Source: Arachnopeziza araneosa (Eukaryota; Ascomycota; Leotiomycetes; Helotiales; Arachnopezizaceae). Taken from it: 64,000 bases of DNA. Positions 25,043 through 37,316 of the stretch are shown in pieces (within the stretch, counting starts at the first letter, position 1; every line of letters begins with the position of its first letter). The position numbers and the translations under genes are program-made. The stretch covers positions 124,001 through 188,000 of the forward strand of contig QYAI01000064.1 in assembly GCA_003988855.1 (NCBI GenBank). The letters are read 5' to 3'. The notes under the pieces were generated by a model. That model was given only the letters and a program-made list of their open reading frames with translations. It did not search any database and was not told the origin of the DNA.

Positions 25043-25813
25043 CTACCGCTTCATCATCCCGCACTTGGCCAGACAGCTATCCACTCCCTTTGCGACATTC
25101 GCTGGGATAAGTGCTCTGAACGCATCGATATCTCTCCCATCAAGAGAGACATCACCGCCCAGACTGCCCTTGACAATCTCATCCTCGAGGCCAAAGTACT
25201 CCTGCGCAATCTGTCCCACGCCGGGATCCTCATCGGGGAAACTAGCCATGAAGACGGCCGGCGTGCAATCGGGGTTGAACTCGGTATGCACGGCGCCCTG
25301 CGGGAAGATGGTCATGTCGAACCTGTTGAGCGAGTGGTTGCGATGGTTCGCACCGTTCTCGGCCGTGACAGACGCAAAGAGCCGCCCTTCGACGACGATG
25401 TTGAATTCGGCCGCTCGCGGGTGCACGTGTGGCGTGTTGAAGCCGCAGGGGGCGAGGAAGCCGAGCGTCATAGACCCGCCGGTGCCCAGGATCGAGGGGA
25501 AGGTCGAGCGGTCGGCGCGGACGGTGCGCCCGCCTTGGCCTCTGGTGACGCCGGCGCTGCGGCAGTCGTCTGAGAAGGAGAAGATCTCGTTCGTGGTGGA
25601 GAAGATGTTGGAGCGCTGGGCGGCGGTGGGGGTTTGGGTCAGCTTGAGGAACAGGGTTGGGTCGAAGGCGCCCGGGTCGGCACCGCAGGTTGAGGTGGCC
25701 GATGGAGATGAGGTGCTGGTTGTTGTGAGTGGGTTGGAGGTTGTGTTTGTGGGTAGTGACAGAGTAGTGCTAGCTAGGAGAGCTAAGATGGTGAAGGGGG
25801 TTTGTGGAAACAT
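25043..25813 (-). CDS. secreted Spherulin-1A/germin-like cupin
   Basis: A single-exon gene of 256 aa. The N-terminus is a signal peptide (hydrophobic to about residue 19), followed by a Ser/Thr-rich linker. The cupin barrel carries both cupin motifs: PHVHPRAAEFNIVVEG with two His and the Glu, and a second motif FPQGAVHTEFN with the third His, so the metal site (H, H, E, H) is complete. Paired Cys near residues 43, 83, 117, 183 and at the C-terminus suggest disulfides. Relatives include Physarum spherulin 1A, plant germins and fungal extracellular cupins; activities range from oxalate oxidase to storage. The activity here is not determined. It is convergent with the DUF2235 gene, about 220 bp apart. 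Confidence 0.9.
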   Translation of the reverse strand: MFPQTPFTILALLASTTLSLPTNTTSNPLTTTSTSSPSATSTCGADPGAFDPTLFLKLTQTPTAAQRSNIFSTTNEIFSFSDDCRSAGVTRGQGGRTVRADRSTFPSILGTGGSMTLGFLAPCGFNTPHVHPRAAEFNIVVEGRLFASVTAENGANHRNHSLNRFDMTIFPQGAVHTEFNPDCTPAVFMASFPDEDPGVGQIAQEYFGLEDEIVKGSLGGDVSLDGRDIDAFRALIPANVAKGVDSCLAKCGMMKR

Positions 25814-26616
25814 TATGATAGGTGAGATTGAGTCAAGGAAAATCTGATATCATAGAAAAGATTCTGTTATTTCTGGGGCGAGTAGAAGATATTGAATTGT
25901 CAGAAAGAAAGAGGTGGTATTTTGGGACAGAAGTTAAACATCTGAAAGATAGCAGTGGTGTTTTAAATAGAAATGAAAGATCAGAAATGGAGAGAAGTAA
26001 TGTTCATCGATAGATTGATATCGAGTCAATTACGGCGAGTTGTCTAAGGTCTTATATCTCAACTGCTAAGATGTCAAGACATACAAAAATACTCTGATAG
26101 CAGATCGAAGTTAAAAATGCGACTTGAATTCAATCATAACTCTCTAAACTATCATTGTCCCGCATTAGCAATGTTTATCTTTGTCCAACCTGCATCTTGG
26201 CGAAGGCAGTGCAACTGAGGTTGTTGATCACGGTGAATGGACAGCAGACGACACGATCGTGAGAGTTTCTGGTGCCGCTACCAAAATAAAGACACGCCAG
26301 CATCCCACGACGCATCTCCTCCACACTCTGTCGTACATCGCCCTATTAAACGCCGATCCTTCGCGGAGGAACGATTTGGAAACATCATAAGAGATGCAAC
26401 ATATAGATCAGCACCCAAAAAAGAAGAGGGACGGGAATAGCAGAGATGTTCATCCGCGTGAGCATCGTGGCTCCATTGAGTGTGAGAGTAGCTCGTGGGA
26501 GGAATGCAACTCCGCTTTCAAACTGGCATCATCCAGGCGTGTTTTTTTGGGCTAAATATAGATTTGGTAGCCGAGGTTTTCACTTGGTGGCGTCTGGCGC
26601 CACGCGCTTGAAATAA
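25814..26616. other. intergenic, nothing recognised
   Basis: AT-rich flank upstream of the cupin gene, then sequence without supported frames. Confidence 0.45.
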
Positions 26617-26629
26617 GTGCGGACACGGG

Positions 26630-28420
26630 GTGGGATCAACTCACGGGCCGAGGCGATCATCTCCACAGTATCAAGGCTGAGTTTCGAGATCACCAACTTT
26701 TTGGAATACGCTTTTTATTCTCACTTGGTTATTGCTATAGCAGAGGGGGCCGAGCATCATGCGAGCACTACAGATCTGGTTAAATCAGGGAAAAATGGCT
26801 GCGAGCTCTGTGCTTTGATATCTAACACAAGACCAGTCCCTGTTGGCCTAAGCTTAGATCACGATGCACATGAGGACGCCAGGTTCGCTGCCGTTACAGA
26901 CATCATCATTCAGATCTAATATGGAAACTGCCGTGGACCCGGTTACATTTCTTGGTACAAATTTATACGTTAAGAGGCAAGTGAAACTGTGTAGCTCTCT
27001 AAGATTAAGTACATTATAACTAACTCAAATAAAAGCAGATGATCCCCTTTCAAATCTTATCCTTTCCAGACCTCTGTACCCGGAAACTTCTTCTTGTTTT
27101 GATCTACTCCGTCAGTAGCTGAGCACCTGTTCAAAGCATCATACGGCATGTGTAAATGAAAACGAAACTCAGCTACCTACGCGATTTATTGACGTTGACA
27201 ATGCGGATCAAAATCCAACACTTCTAGTGACTGAAGGATGCCTTGGAAGATGATTAACCCTCAGTCATTGCTAGGGAGCAGTGCAGCCTATAAAAACCGA
27301 AATCAACTCTCTCGAAGCCAGGTGTGCAAAATTATCTTTTAATGAACTACCTCCTCTATTTCAGGATGCTATTACTGTGACTCGACAGCTTGGGTACAAG
27401 TATCTCTGGATCGACTCTCTATGTATCCTACAAGATTCTCCTGCAGACTGGCACAATGAATCAGCAAGAATGGGATACATTTACCAAAACTCTGCTTTGA
27501 CTATTGCGGCAGAAGAATGTCCGGATAGCCAGACCGGCATATTCGAGAGTTCAGACATTTACCGTAGATCAACAAGTGTTCGTCAAGGATTGATACAAAT
27601 CCCATGTTATGCATCTGAGAAAGGCTTGAAAGGTAACATATCAATAAGCCTCTCTGACATAGGTGCCAAATACAACCATGGGCCTCTAAGCAGACGTGCC
27701 TGGACCCTCCAGGTAAGTCACATTTGAAAAAGCCCCTTTTTTTAATACTGCTTTTCGAGCCGCCTTCTCAGGCAAGGATTTTATCACCTTTTGCATTTGT
27801 TTCTCTTTCTTGAAACTAGCAAGGGCATATTCTGACATCGAAGGGATCAGGAAAGTGAGCTTTCCCCTCGCATTATTCGTTTTGCAAAAGAAGTGTGGTG
27901 GCAATGTCGACAAGCACATACGAATGAACGGAATCCACTGTTTAACAATAATGATTCAACAGCTTGGAACAATGAAATCTGGGTAGTTCAGTCGGCATGC
28001 TTTCCAACTTTCTTCCCATCAGAAAGGATATCAGTTGAAATTTGGAGATCTTAATGCTCATGGTACAACAATCTAAATGGCTTCACAAAACGAAACATTA
28101 AATTCGACAGTGACAGACTTCCAGCTATCTCCGGTATCGCGAAGGAGTTTCAGAAACAGACCGGATACACGTACAAGTGCGGTCTATGACTAGAAGATAT
28201 GCACCGAGGCCTTCTCTGGTTTTTGAGGGAATCGGGTCTTAAGAGGACTAGCATTTACAATACTCCTTGATGGAGTTGGGCTAGCATAAATATAAATCGA
28301 GCGGAGGATGTAAAATGGGAATCGAGGAACAGCAAGATCTATGACAACTTTATATTCGACGAGAATTCTGATACCGTTCCCGGCGCCAACATCTTGGACG
28401 TCTATATCAAACATGTTAGG
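26630..28420 (+). pseudogene. decayed HET-domain gene
   Basis: Fragments in order match a heterokaryon-incompatibility (HET, PF06985) protein: an N-terminal GCELCAL segment (~26800); LTLSHC followed by a TAG where the HET consensus has Trp (about 27270); a long intact HET core (27281-27715) with PPLFQDAI, YLWIDSLCILQD, and RAWTLQ; then SPRIIRF...WWQCR (about 27860); then a late block with KCGL, TGA, LEDMHRGLLWF and another TGA before WSWAS (about 28170-28280). Several stops are Trp codons changed by G to A, as expected from RIP-type C-to-T on the other strand. Frameshifts separate the blocks. The gene is not functional. HET proteins trigger cell death on non-self fusion. Confidence 0.85.
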
Positions 28421-28429
28421 GTGATCTTT

Positions 28430-29480
28430 ATGGTCAAGTCATAGCAGGTCGCCTGACCATTCAGAGCCGCTGTCGGAAAGTTTGCATCTGTAATTTAGCA
28501 GTTCACTTTCTCGACTACCAAGACGATAAACCTTGGAATATATTGGTATAAACTGTCCTCTGTGCAAATGACGAGGTTAAATCCATCACGTCGCTTGTTT
28601 GTAATAGTCTTGAGACAGCTGGGCATTCAGAATTGCTCTACTTACATATGTTGTCAAAAAAAGGGGTTCGGATTCTACTTTTGCCTATTTTCTGATTCTT
28701 GAAGGGAAGAATCTGATTATGCCGACACATATCAGCGTATCAGCATGGCTGTGCTCAGAGAAGATCACGGATCCTTTGATTCTTGGCCAATACAGACGGT
28801 GATTCTAGTATAATGAGGGGTGGTCTTATAGATCCTTGAAGTCATTTGAATTTCCATGGGGGACTTTACTAAGATTCAACACTTTTACCAACATTCTCAT
28901 TAACACTCTCATCAACACTTTCATCGACACTCTCATTAACACTCTCTTCTGCATTACCTTCCTACCTCCTCCGTCAACACAGATCGCAAATTCAAATTCT
29001 AGATTCGCGAGCTGGGCTCTTCTGTATTATTATCTCAAAGAGGGGTAAAGTTAAAGTCTCTTGGTGAGGAAAGTGTTTTGCCTGCCATAACAAGGCCCTT
29101 GTATCTCATGTGACTTGGCTCTTCGCAGATGATCTCACGACATCGCTTTCCCCGACCGACGAGACTGTCTTTTGTCTTTCCACCATCATCCATAAACGCA
29201 ATGGGGAAGACTGGAAGTTCAGTAATCTTCTTCTCTCTCTTGTATCGATCAATGAAGAATCGAGATACCTGCCTCGTTATTTCCCACCTGCAAGCCTGCA
29301 AAGTCTTCTCCATCATACCATTTGAGATGCGGAAGATCTCAACTTAGTAAAGATCCGCTCGGATTCTAGGACCGGAGTCTTAAACGTCGGGTACGTAGGA
29401 GAGAAGGTAGTGTCGAGAAGAGCAGGTAAGACTTCGGGGGGAAGACGCGGATAAGCTAGCTATAGCTATAGTACACCTAA
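28430..29480. other. gene-poor stretch
   Basis: No supported gene. Short frames near 28836-29330 lack conserved motifs and largely overlap on opposite strands. Contains a 12-bp tandem repeat at 28891. Confidence 0.4.
28891..28946 (+). repeat. 12-bp minisatellite, ~4.7 copies
   Basis: Head-to-tail copies of ACACTCTCATYA with single substitutions between units. It lies in non-coding sequence downstream of the dead HET gene. Divergence between copies suggests it is old. Confidence 0.85.
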
Positions 29481-29960
29481 ATTATGAAGAAGAAACTCTC
29501 AAGAGATGACTCGGAGCGCTTCTGGTGTCGGTTGTTGGAAGAAGTCACGCATTTCGATCGCGTGAAAAGTAAACAAACCAGTCCCACCTTCGACCCGTCG
29601 CCGCCGACTGCGGTGCTTTCTTCGGATTTTAGTGTCTTCCAACCAGCTTTCCTCCGACGATTCTCACAGCGGATCCGCTCCGTTGGCGAGCAGGAGCTCC
29701 ACCATGTCAATGTGGTCGTGCAGGGCGGCGGACGGGTCTCAGCCATGCGAGGCGAGGACCGATGCGACAGCAGTATGGTTGTTGCTTACGGCCCATTTGA
29801 GGGTAAGGGATTGTTTGTCGCTGGCGATTAGGTTGGTATCTGCTGCGAATTTATCATATTCCTCGTCTGCGCGAGGTGGGGTTGTGGTAGCATTGACTGC
29901 CTCCGCTTTAGTACGGCCTGGAAGCGAGCTTTTCTCTATTATGTTGGATGCACTTATGGC
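29480..29960 (-). pseudogene. ankyrin-repeat gene remnant
   Basis: Read on the minus strand, one frame gives about 100 residues including an ankyrin-like unit, AVSNNHTAVASVLASHG, then a TGA, then DHIDMVELLLANGADPL, then a second TGA, with open sequence on both sides. The two stops are compatible with TGG to TGA and CGA to TGA. No start codon or intact gene could be rebuilt. It could be the tail of a larger ankyrin gene. Confidence 0.55.
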
Positions 29961-29989
29961 TAGCGAAGAAGACTCGGAGTCCGGAACCT

Positions 29990-30359
29990 AAGCCATACTC
30001 ATCTAAGTTGGATTCAATGATAAAGAGCGTTATAAAAAATCGATGATTCCAAAACGACGACAGCGGCCTGAAGCGGGAACGAAAAGCCTTGCATGAGGTC
30101 TCCACCACTTGTCACGGGCCACGTCGACAGGTAAGGTAGGGGAAGACTGGACTGAGTAGTTCTTGTCAGATGAGTGGCCAGACCAGCGTGCTTACAGCGC
30201 TCGTGGCCAACGCCCAGTGCTCAGCCACACGCCCTGCCGAAGCGAGGCTAGGCCTTATTTATATACGTAGCCTGAGCATCTAATGGTTCTCTTCCCTGCC
30301 CACCATTATTCACACAATCACTACACACACTACCACGACAGTTCAACGGGTAAGCAACG
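29990..30359 (+). promoter_or_regulatory. upstream region of CorA-like gene with TATA-like element
   Basis: A TATTTATATA stretch near 30256 lies about 100 bp before the start codon and is followed by a CA/AC-rich leader, a plausible core promoter for the gene at 30360. Confidence 0.4.
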
Positions 30360-31987
30360 ATGGACCAGCTGCAGCTCGCCAAGGCATCCAACGGGCTAGC
30401 TACAAAGGTCCATATGATCGAATGCTGGGTCTTCAGTCAGGGCCAACCCATGAGCCAGTCTCCTAGCGGCTCATTCACAAAGAATCAAATCACCGAGTGG
30501 CTAAAGGCGCCCAAGCCAGCAACGACCAATGGGGTCATGCCGGCCGCCGGAGTGCGGCTGGTGTGTTTCGAGCAAAAGGATTCGATGAAGTTGCCGTTTG
30601 ATAAGGATACGTTTGAGGCTATCCAAGACGCGGTGGGACTGCCGAAAACCAATTCCTACCTGCACATGGCCAAGTCGGGCGCTTGTGGCAAGTATCTGAA
30701 TCCCGCGGGATATCCAAGTAAGAATGCACTACTCTCTTCTGCAAGACACGGAGAAGTGCCAATTGGCTGATTCGAGCCTTTCCCTTGCGAAAGCGTTTGT
30801 CTATCATCGGTCCAACAACAACGGCACCATCTCTGCGATTCTCAGATACGACCCGGACACTGTAGTCACGACCGGCTACGTCCTTCTGGGACCACGCATC
30901 TCATTGGAAAGCCTGAGTACTAAGATCTGCCAGCAGTTTCCCGAGTTCGCACATCCTCTTCTAATCCCAACAGTTTTGATCGAGCTCACGGCTACGGATC
31001 TCATGCGCGAGCTGTATCACATCAACCGGCTGCTTACCCTCTCCGAGGATAAGGCCCAGTCGGGCGACTGGGAGATTGAAGACACGTTAGCAAATACCAA
31101 CAACGTGGGCGCTGCAGCAGCTCCGGCAGCTCCTCCCGAAAAAGACAACAGCTGGTACGACTCGCCGACGACTGAGATCCAAAAGGAGCCCAGTTACTGG
31201 GTAGAGGTAAGCGATCAGATGGCCGCGTGCGTGAACCATTACCAGCTGGCCCGCATCCTGGGCTGGTTGAGCTGCCGCTTTGCATTCATGAATGCGGCGG
31301 TTCAATGCAGTATCTCGATGGTCGAGTTCACGCTGCAGGAGCTGGAGCTTGTGGAGGCTTCTTCCAAGCCCAACCAGCGACGCTTGCTGAAGGGCATTAC
31401 AAACGGTGCAAGCCTGAAGCTCCGAATTCAGTTGCTCGAGAGTAATTTGAGACATATGATTGTGTTTGGGGCGATTGGGATGCGCATGCAGACACTGCAG
31501 ACTGTGGTAAGTCGTCCGAAGTGGTCCGGTGGCGCCTACGTTACTGTATTCCAGGGAGAAGTTGCTAAACCCGGCTTTCCTATTAGCTGTTCAACCTCAT
31601 CAACATCGGCATGGCAAGAGATTCAAAAGAAGTGGCCGAAGCAAGCAAGCGTGATAGTTCGGCGATGAAGATCATCGCCGTGCTCACAACTCTTTTCCTA
31701 CCGGGTACCTTCATCGCAGTGAGTCCCACGCAGAGCCTAAGCACGGCTACCACACTAACCTCCGCTCGTCCAACATGCAGACCTTCTTCGCCATGCCCAT
31801 CTTGGACTGGGACGCGAGCTCCATGCGAGATGTCATGACAGACCACTTCTGGCTCTACTGGGCTATAGCAGCGCCCTTGACCATCGTGGCAATGGGGATT
31901 ATGGGGTTCTACGCGCTGACCCAGGCCCGCAAAAAGCGGAGAGCAGCAGCCGCTGCTCGGAAGAACGCTGATTATAAAGAAGCTTGA
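30360..31987 (+). CDS. CorA-like two-helix membrane protein, lacking GMN
   Basis: Four exons (30360-30717, 30794-31506, 31587-31718, 31781-31987) give 469 aa. The long soluble N-terminal part is followed by helical sequence (LRIQLLESNLRHMIVFGAIGMRMQTLQTVLFNL), then two membrane helices: VLTTLFLPGTFIATFFAM and WLYWAIAAPLTIVAMGIMGFY, and a basic tail. The layout matches the C-terminal CorA Mg2+ channel fold (PF01544) as found in the many fungal CorA-like proteins. The YGMN selectivity motif expected after the first helix is replaced by FAMPILDW, so magnesium transport should not be assumed. Intron 1 was placed by frame (acceptor AAAG at 30793) and is the least certain junction. Confidence 0.8.
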
Positions 31988-33319
31988 TCCGCATCGCAGC
32001 CCATTGGCTGATTGGGACCTTCTTTGCAATAGTGATGTCCAGGTGGGGTATGGGACTTGTAAATCAAATGAGGAAGACTGGTGTCAGATGGGTCCAGATG
32101 ATGTCAGGTGACCTGCCCGTTTATAAGGACTCGCGTTATTTTTCGCACCGGGTTCATCATTTCGGGCACTTTTGCTGCTTTTCGCACTTACTTAATATAT
32201 TACGTATTTAACCCTAAATAGGACTTAGGTTAGGGTTAGCCTAGACAGCCCCTAGCCTAGGCTGCTCGCCCCCCTTATCCGCTAGCCGAGTAGAGGCTCA
32301 TAAACGCGTCGTCTACAACACCCCCTTTTGACTATATCAATACTTGTCAAATTCAGAATCCTTCAAATCCGTAACATTACGTGCCCACTACCATTGGTTG
32401 AAACAACTTCCAAGCACTGAAGAATGAATTACTCTATCTCTTCGTGTCGCGGCCTCTTCCGTGGCTGAAGTTCTTCCCATGCCGCTGGGGCTCTCTCTGC
32501 TGCTCTCCTCGTGGGATGTGGACTAGATTCTGCTGCCACGGGTTGTCGTAGCACGTCTTCCCCTTGCGGCTGTTGTGGTGGGTCCATCTCTCGTCGCATT
32601 CGTAAAAAAAAAAAATAAAAAAAAGTTCCTCCTCGTCCAGCGATGCTTGCACCCTCGTTGTCCACGTCGCCCGGCGTCAACGGCCTCTACATTATCAAAA
32701 GAGAAATCCCGTGCCGTTGCAGGTGTCACATGGCCATTTCTCGTGCTGGAATGAGGTCTACTGGATCTCCCAGTTTGCCGAGAGTGATTTGGTGGATAGG
32801 AATGAGAATGGTGGACTTGCGGAGAGGGAGAAGAGCGCCAGGCTACACTGGGAATGCAGTGCCGTGGATAGATGGTTGGTGGTTGGGTAGGTGGTGGTAG
32901 TACACTAGGGGCAGCCGAAACGAGTGCAGCTGCTCACTTGCGTGATTTATCTTGTGGCTCGAGGCGGCGGATCATCACAGTTGCGGTCAGGGCCGACACA
33001 AGAAGCGGCCTGCAATCTTTGATCTAGCCATGGCACTATCATTCCTTGCGCGAATCTTCTGTGCTATCTCTCCGGGCAACACCACATCCGCTGGAGACGG
33101 TGCTGCAGCCAATCTACAAAGAATAATGACGACCAGGTGCAACCCAAAGGCTCTCGGTGCGACATTAGATGTGAGATGGGCGAAATAATTGTATTATCGA
33201 GACTAACTAAACTTAATTCAACAATTTAGAAGGGGAACCTTGCGCCATCAGTCTGACTCCGCACCATGACCAATGACCTACGGTGGGCAGATCTTAGAAT
33301 ACGAGGTTATGAGCAATGA
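31988..33319. other. intergenic, convergent 3' flanks
   Basis: 1.3 kb between the CorA-like gene and the 3' end of the HAK gene. Contains a short telomere-like GGTTAGGGTTAG (about 32229) and an A-run near 32605. The open frames show no recognisable protein. Confidence 0.45.
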
Positions 33320-35994
33320 CTATATCTCCTTGACAAACCCTACCTCCACCAGCTTCTCGATTGGAATCTTCATGCTAGCGATCTTGGTGCGCGTGTTGTC
33401 CCTGACCCATAGGAAGATCTCCAAAAGCATCCACTTCAGGATATTCTTTCTGCTCTCAACGATTCTCAGTTGCTCCCTGCCAACAATATACACCGTCTGG
33501 GTATCATATGCCTGATCGAGCCTCTCAATGCTCTTAGAGGTCTTCTCATCTTCGATCGTCGGCTGGCCGCTACCATTGGGATGCGCAGTCTCGATACCAT
33601 TGCCATGAGACGATTCTGTGCTGGTCGCCGCGTTGATTTCATGACCTTTATGAGCGACGCTCTGCAAAAGATGTTTGCGTATTTCAGTGTAGACAAGCTC
33701 GGCAAGATTCTCATTGACAAGCATGTCCTTGTAGCCGTGGCGGACGAGAATGCGGTAGCAATTTGGCAGGCTCGTGCGAGCAACTGTGAACTGGTCTTCT
33801 TTCTCGATGTAAGGGACTTGGAGGGCGCGGAAGTGGAGAAACACTTCGACGTCGGCCCGGGCTTCGAATTTCCGCAGGAATTCCTCGTAGACGGTCGGGA
33901 CCATGCTCCCGGCTTTATCGAAGAAGATTGAGATGCCTGTCCAGATGAGCCTGCTCTTAGTGTAAATCGTGGAACATGCTTACCTTGGATGTGCGTGAGT
34001 CGGCGGCCGCCCATTTCTGGAGCTAGCCTCCACTCGTCATCGCTGTCTTTCACAACAAGTGTCGAAAGCTCACTGCGACCTTCTCCTTCTGCCGACCATT
34101 GCAGCTCCTTGCCAAAGCGCCATAGGATAAAGATGCACGAAAGAACAACGGCTATCATAAGTGTCGACCAGGCACCACTGGGAACTTTTGTCATCACAGC
34201 CGTCAAAAATAACCCGTCGAGAGTGGCGATGATTAGCCAGATGGAGAACACTACCAGCCAATGGATTCTCCAGACAATCAAAGCCACAAGAGCAATCATC
34301 CACGTCGTAATGAAGGTGACAAGTATGACACATGTCCCGTAAGCATTGCCCAAAGACGTTGTATTGCTGTACACAGCCGTAACGATAATAGTACCAATCA
34401 TCAAGAGCCAATTAGCGATCGGTATGTATACCTGTCCGTGGAACTTGTCCGAAGAATACTTCATGCTGCACTCTGTTAACTAAATTCCTGCTCAAGCCAA
34501 GCTGCTTCTCACCTGATATGCGGGAAGTAAGATGAATTCATGACCTGGGAAAGCAACTGGAACGTCGCAGTAATAGTCGCTTGAGAGGCTACAATTGCCG
34601 CCAGAATGGACAGTATGAGAGACGGCCAGAACGTGCCTGGAGGAACCGTCAAGAAGAAAGGATTGGCATAGGCAGAAGGAACGTCAGAGATGTAAGCGGC
34701 TTGACCAATATATGCCAAGAGAAGGCATGGATAAGCTAGAGCAAGCCATGAAATCTGAACGGCACTAATTTATCGTCAGTCTAACCTCGAGGAGCCGACG
34801 AGTTTCTTACCCGCGTGAAAAAGCACCCAAATCAGCGAAGAGGGCCTCGACACCCGTAAAGGCAAGTAGGACGCCTCCAAGCTGTTTCCAACCTTCGGTA
34901 CCATTGCGAACGAACCACATGCCTGCGAAATATGGTGAGAAAGCTTTAAGGACTGAATGGTCATGATGAATAAGGTTCTACAAGCGTCAGAAATGCCTTA
35001 GTGATGTCTTGCGTTTTCTCCTTACATATATGCCGAAACAGAAATTGAACAGAAGCCAGATGATGACTATTGGGGCCCACGCTCCGGAGAGCTTCGTGAT
35101 CCCAAGCGGTTGAACGAGGAAGAGAACGACAATGATCGCGCAACTAATACCAACGACTTGATGATAATCGAGATTCGAACTCACGACCTCAATACCTTGA
35201 ATAGCGCCGAGTACGGATTGAGCAGGCGTTAGAATGCCATCGGCGATGATCAGACTAACTCCAAACACAGCTAGTATTTTCAGGAGGACATGGATGAATC
35301 TGCTATTTTCGAGGACGTTGCGGACTCTGCGAGTCGATGGGCGTAACTCGTTCGTGAGATACCGCTCCATCTTGACAGTATCTTTAGCTTTTGGGTCGAG
35401 TTTTGCAATGCTGCACTAAAAGCTGTTAACTAGTTGAAGGGAAAACGATGGCCAATCGACTCACGTAGCGCGCAAGGAGGTTGTACATGGCAAAAGTGCC
35501 GCCTTCACCCTCATCGTCGGCAAGCAAGACAATGCAGACATACTTGACCGTGACAATCAAGGTAAGGGCCCATATGATAAGCGAAAGAGCGCCAAGGAGG
35601 TCATCATACGATGGGTCCGAGGTGAATGTACTTGAAAAGACGTATAGGGGACTCGTACTGAAAGTTGTAAGTGATGGTCTTTGTAAAATCGCTCAAAGAT
35701 CTGTATACCCAATGTCACCATAGATAACTCCAGTCGCCTGGTAGGACAGCCACATCAAGGTCCATCCCTTGAACTTCTGCAGGAACAATCAGCTGCTGAA
35801 CCGAGATGTCCGAAGATTGGAAAAATGCTCACCTGCTTATGCTTAAAGTCATTTTCCTTAGTCTCGATGGCCTCTTCGTCATAGACAGAGTCGATATCGT
35901 CTGCAACTTTCTCCTTAGGTACAGCTGATTCTTGGGTGACCATGGCGACTCCTGCTGTCGCCTGTCCTACAGAGCTGTTATAGCTAGCTACCAT
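33320..35994 (-). CDS. hak1: high-affinity K+ transporter, HAK/KUP family
   Basis: Eight minus-strand exons (35994-35833, 35776-35709, 35657-35465, 35415-35026, 34977-34811, 34764-34513, 34465-33984, 33936-33320) join to 776 aa, normal for fungal HAK proteins. The family signature ATGVIYGDIGTSPLYV is rebuilt across the intron ending at 35658. About 12 hydrophobic segments follow, including GILTPAQSVLGAIQG, ADLGAFSRGAVQISWL and ATFQLLSQ. The C-terminal cytosolic part has a VPTVYEEFLRKFEA region as in other HAKs. The protein is a plasma-membrane K+-H+ (or Na+) symporter used when potassium is scarce; in fungi transcription is usually induced by K+ starvation. The N-terminus is short and acidic. 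No break was seen. Confidence 0.94.
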
Positions 35995-36989
35995 ATCAGT
36001 CTAAAGGAGAAGCAATAGATGTCTGTAGTAAAACGCGTAGCGCTGGTTGGAAAGTAAGAATCAAGCACGGTTTGATTCAGGAGAGCAGTGAAGGGTTCGG
36101 AGCAGATCGTATCCGCGGTTCTATGCAGCGCTTGTGCACACAAAGTATTGCACAGACGAACAGTGGAGATAATATGCAGAATGGAGGGCTGAGAAAAAAA
36201 CCAAACAACAAAAATGCCGCGCAGCATGATTGGGCGATAAGGTGTGTTCCAGTCTCAATCCTCGGTTCTGTGATGAGCTTGCGAAGAGATAGGATAGCGC
36301 CAGGCCATCGCGCTGGGTGTTGAACTCTGGAGATCCAGCAAGGGGGGGTCCAGATAAGCCTGGAGGCGCAACCCAGATTGGCTGGGTCCAAAAATGCCTC
36401 ACTTTTGCTAGTCTCGCAGTTTACTTGAGCTACATGGATCCATCCCGTCGTAATCGGCTTCTTCCTTCTCCGCAATCATTGAAAGCGAATGACGACGAAG
36501 AAGAAAGAAACGACCTTCAGGTGTTGGATTTTGTTTGCATAATGTGATGAAGTGAAGCGAAGAGTTTGCAGGGAGGTTGCGTGGCAGTTTAGATCACACC
36601 TTGTGTACTTTCGTGGACAGGCAAATTAGTATTAAATGTCAACAGTAAACAAAGCTTAAGTTGTTGGCAATCCGCGAACCCTGTCTAATGAAAGATGCAT
36701 TTGCAGCCTGACAGCTCGATATTTACATCACAAAAGTAATGAGAGAGGCATCGAGAAACATCGCAAGAACCCTTTGGGTTATTCATCTTTTACATGAGCT
36801 TGTCCACATCCCCCCTCTCTTCATCCTTCACCATCCTGGCCAAGGTCAACAACTGTTGAGCCATCCAACTCTCCTCGCCTACATAAATTTCGATAGCGAG
36901 TACAACGATAATGAAAATACTGAAAATACTGAGTTCCAGGAGCTGGTGAGTATGTTTTGGGTCCGTCATGATGTCAACTTCGCCGATTG

Positions 36990-37316
36990 TTACTCGTCCA
37001 GGCGAGCGTCGGCCTCCGAATAACGATGGCTACTACAGTGAGTCGAGGAGAGCTGGCGATCTGTCTCCTCAACGGCGGCCTCAAGGCTGATGTTGAAGGT
37101 CGACGCAAGATATGCGGCATAACGCTTGCGGTAACAAGAGACGACGTCGAACTTGGGCTGCTGGGTAAGGGAGGAAGGTTTACTTGACGCCACTACCGAA
37201 CAAAGGGAAAGTGGGTGTTTTGATGTACCTCCGGTAACTTTTATGACCGGAATGCTGGCCACCGAGCTCGTTTGTGAGGCGGCCCTCGAGGAAAGATACT
37301 GATTATGTGTACTCAT
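36990..37316 (-). CDS. possible small hypothetical protein, 108 aa
   Basis: An uninterrupted minus-strand ATG-to-stop frame, Ser-rich at the N-terminus, with one segment (CYRKRYAAYLASTFNISLEAAVEE) that could be an amphipathic helix. No domain is recognised and no splice sites are required. It lies within the divergent HAK-CAX upstream region and could equally be chance. Confidence 0.3.
   Translation of the reverse strand: MSTHNQYLSSRAASQTSSVASIPVIKVTGGTSKHPLSLCSVVASSKPSSLTQQPKFDVVSCYRKRYAAYLASTFNISLEAAVEETDRQLSSTHCSSHRYSEADARLDE

Noticed and set aside
25286..25573. Plus-strand frames opposite the cupin gene
   Set aside because: Shadow of a GC-rich coding exon with clear cupin metal ligands on the minus strand.
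29035..29330. 93-codon minus-strand and overlapping plus-strand frames
   Set aside because: No recognisable motif, both strands open, no supporting splice sites.
32210..32255. Telomere-like GGTTAGGGTTAG
   Set aside because: Only two repeat units with degenerate flanks; too short to call an interstitial telomere.
35165..35215. tRNA-like GATTCGAACTC on the plus strand
   Set aside because: It is coding sequence of the HAK gene on the other strand.
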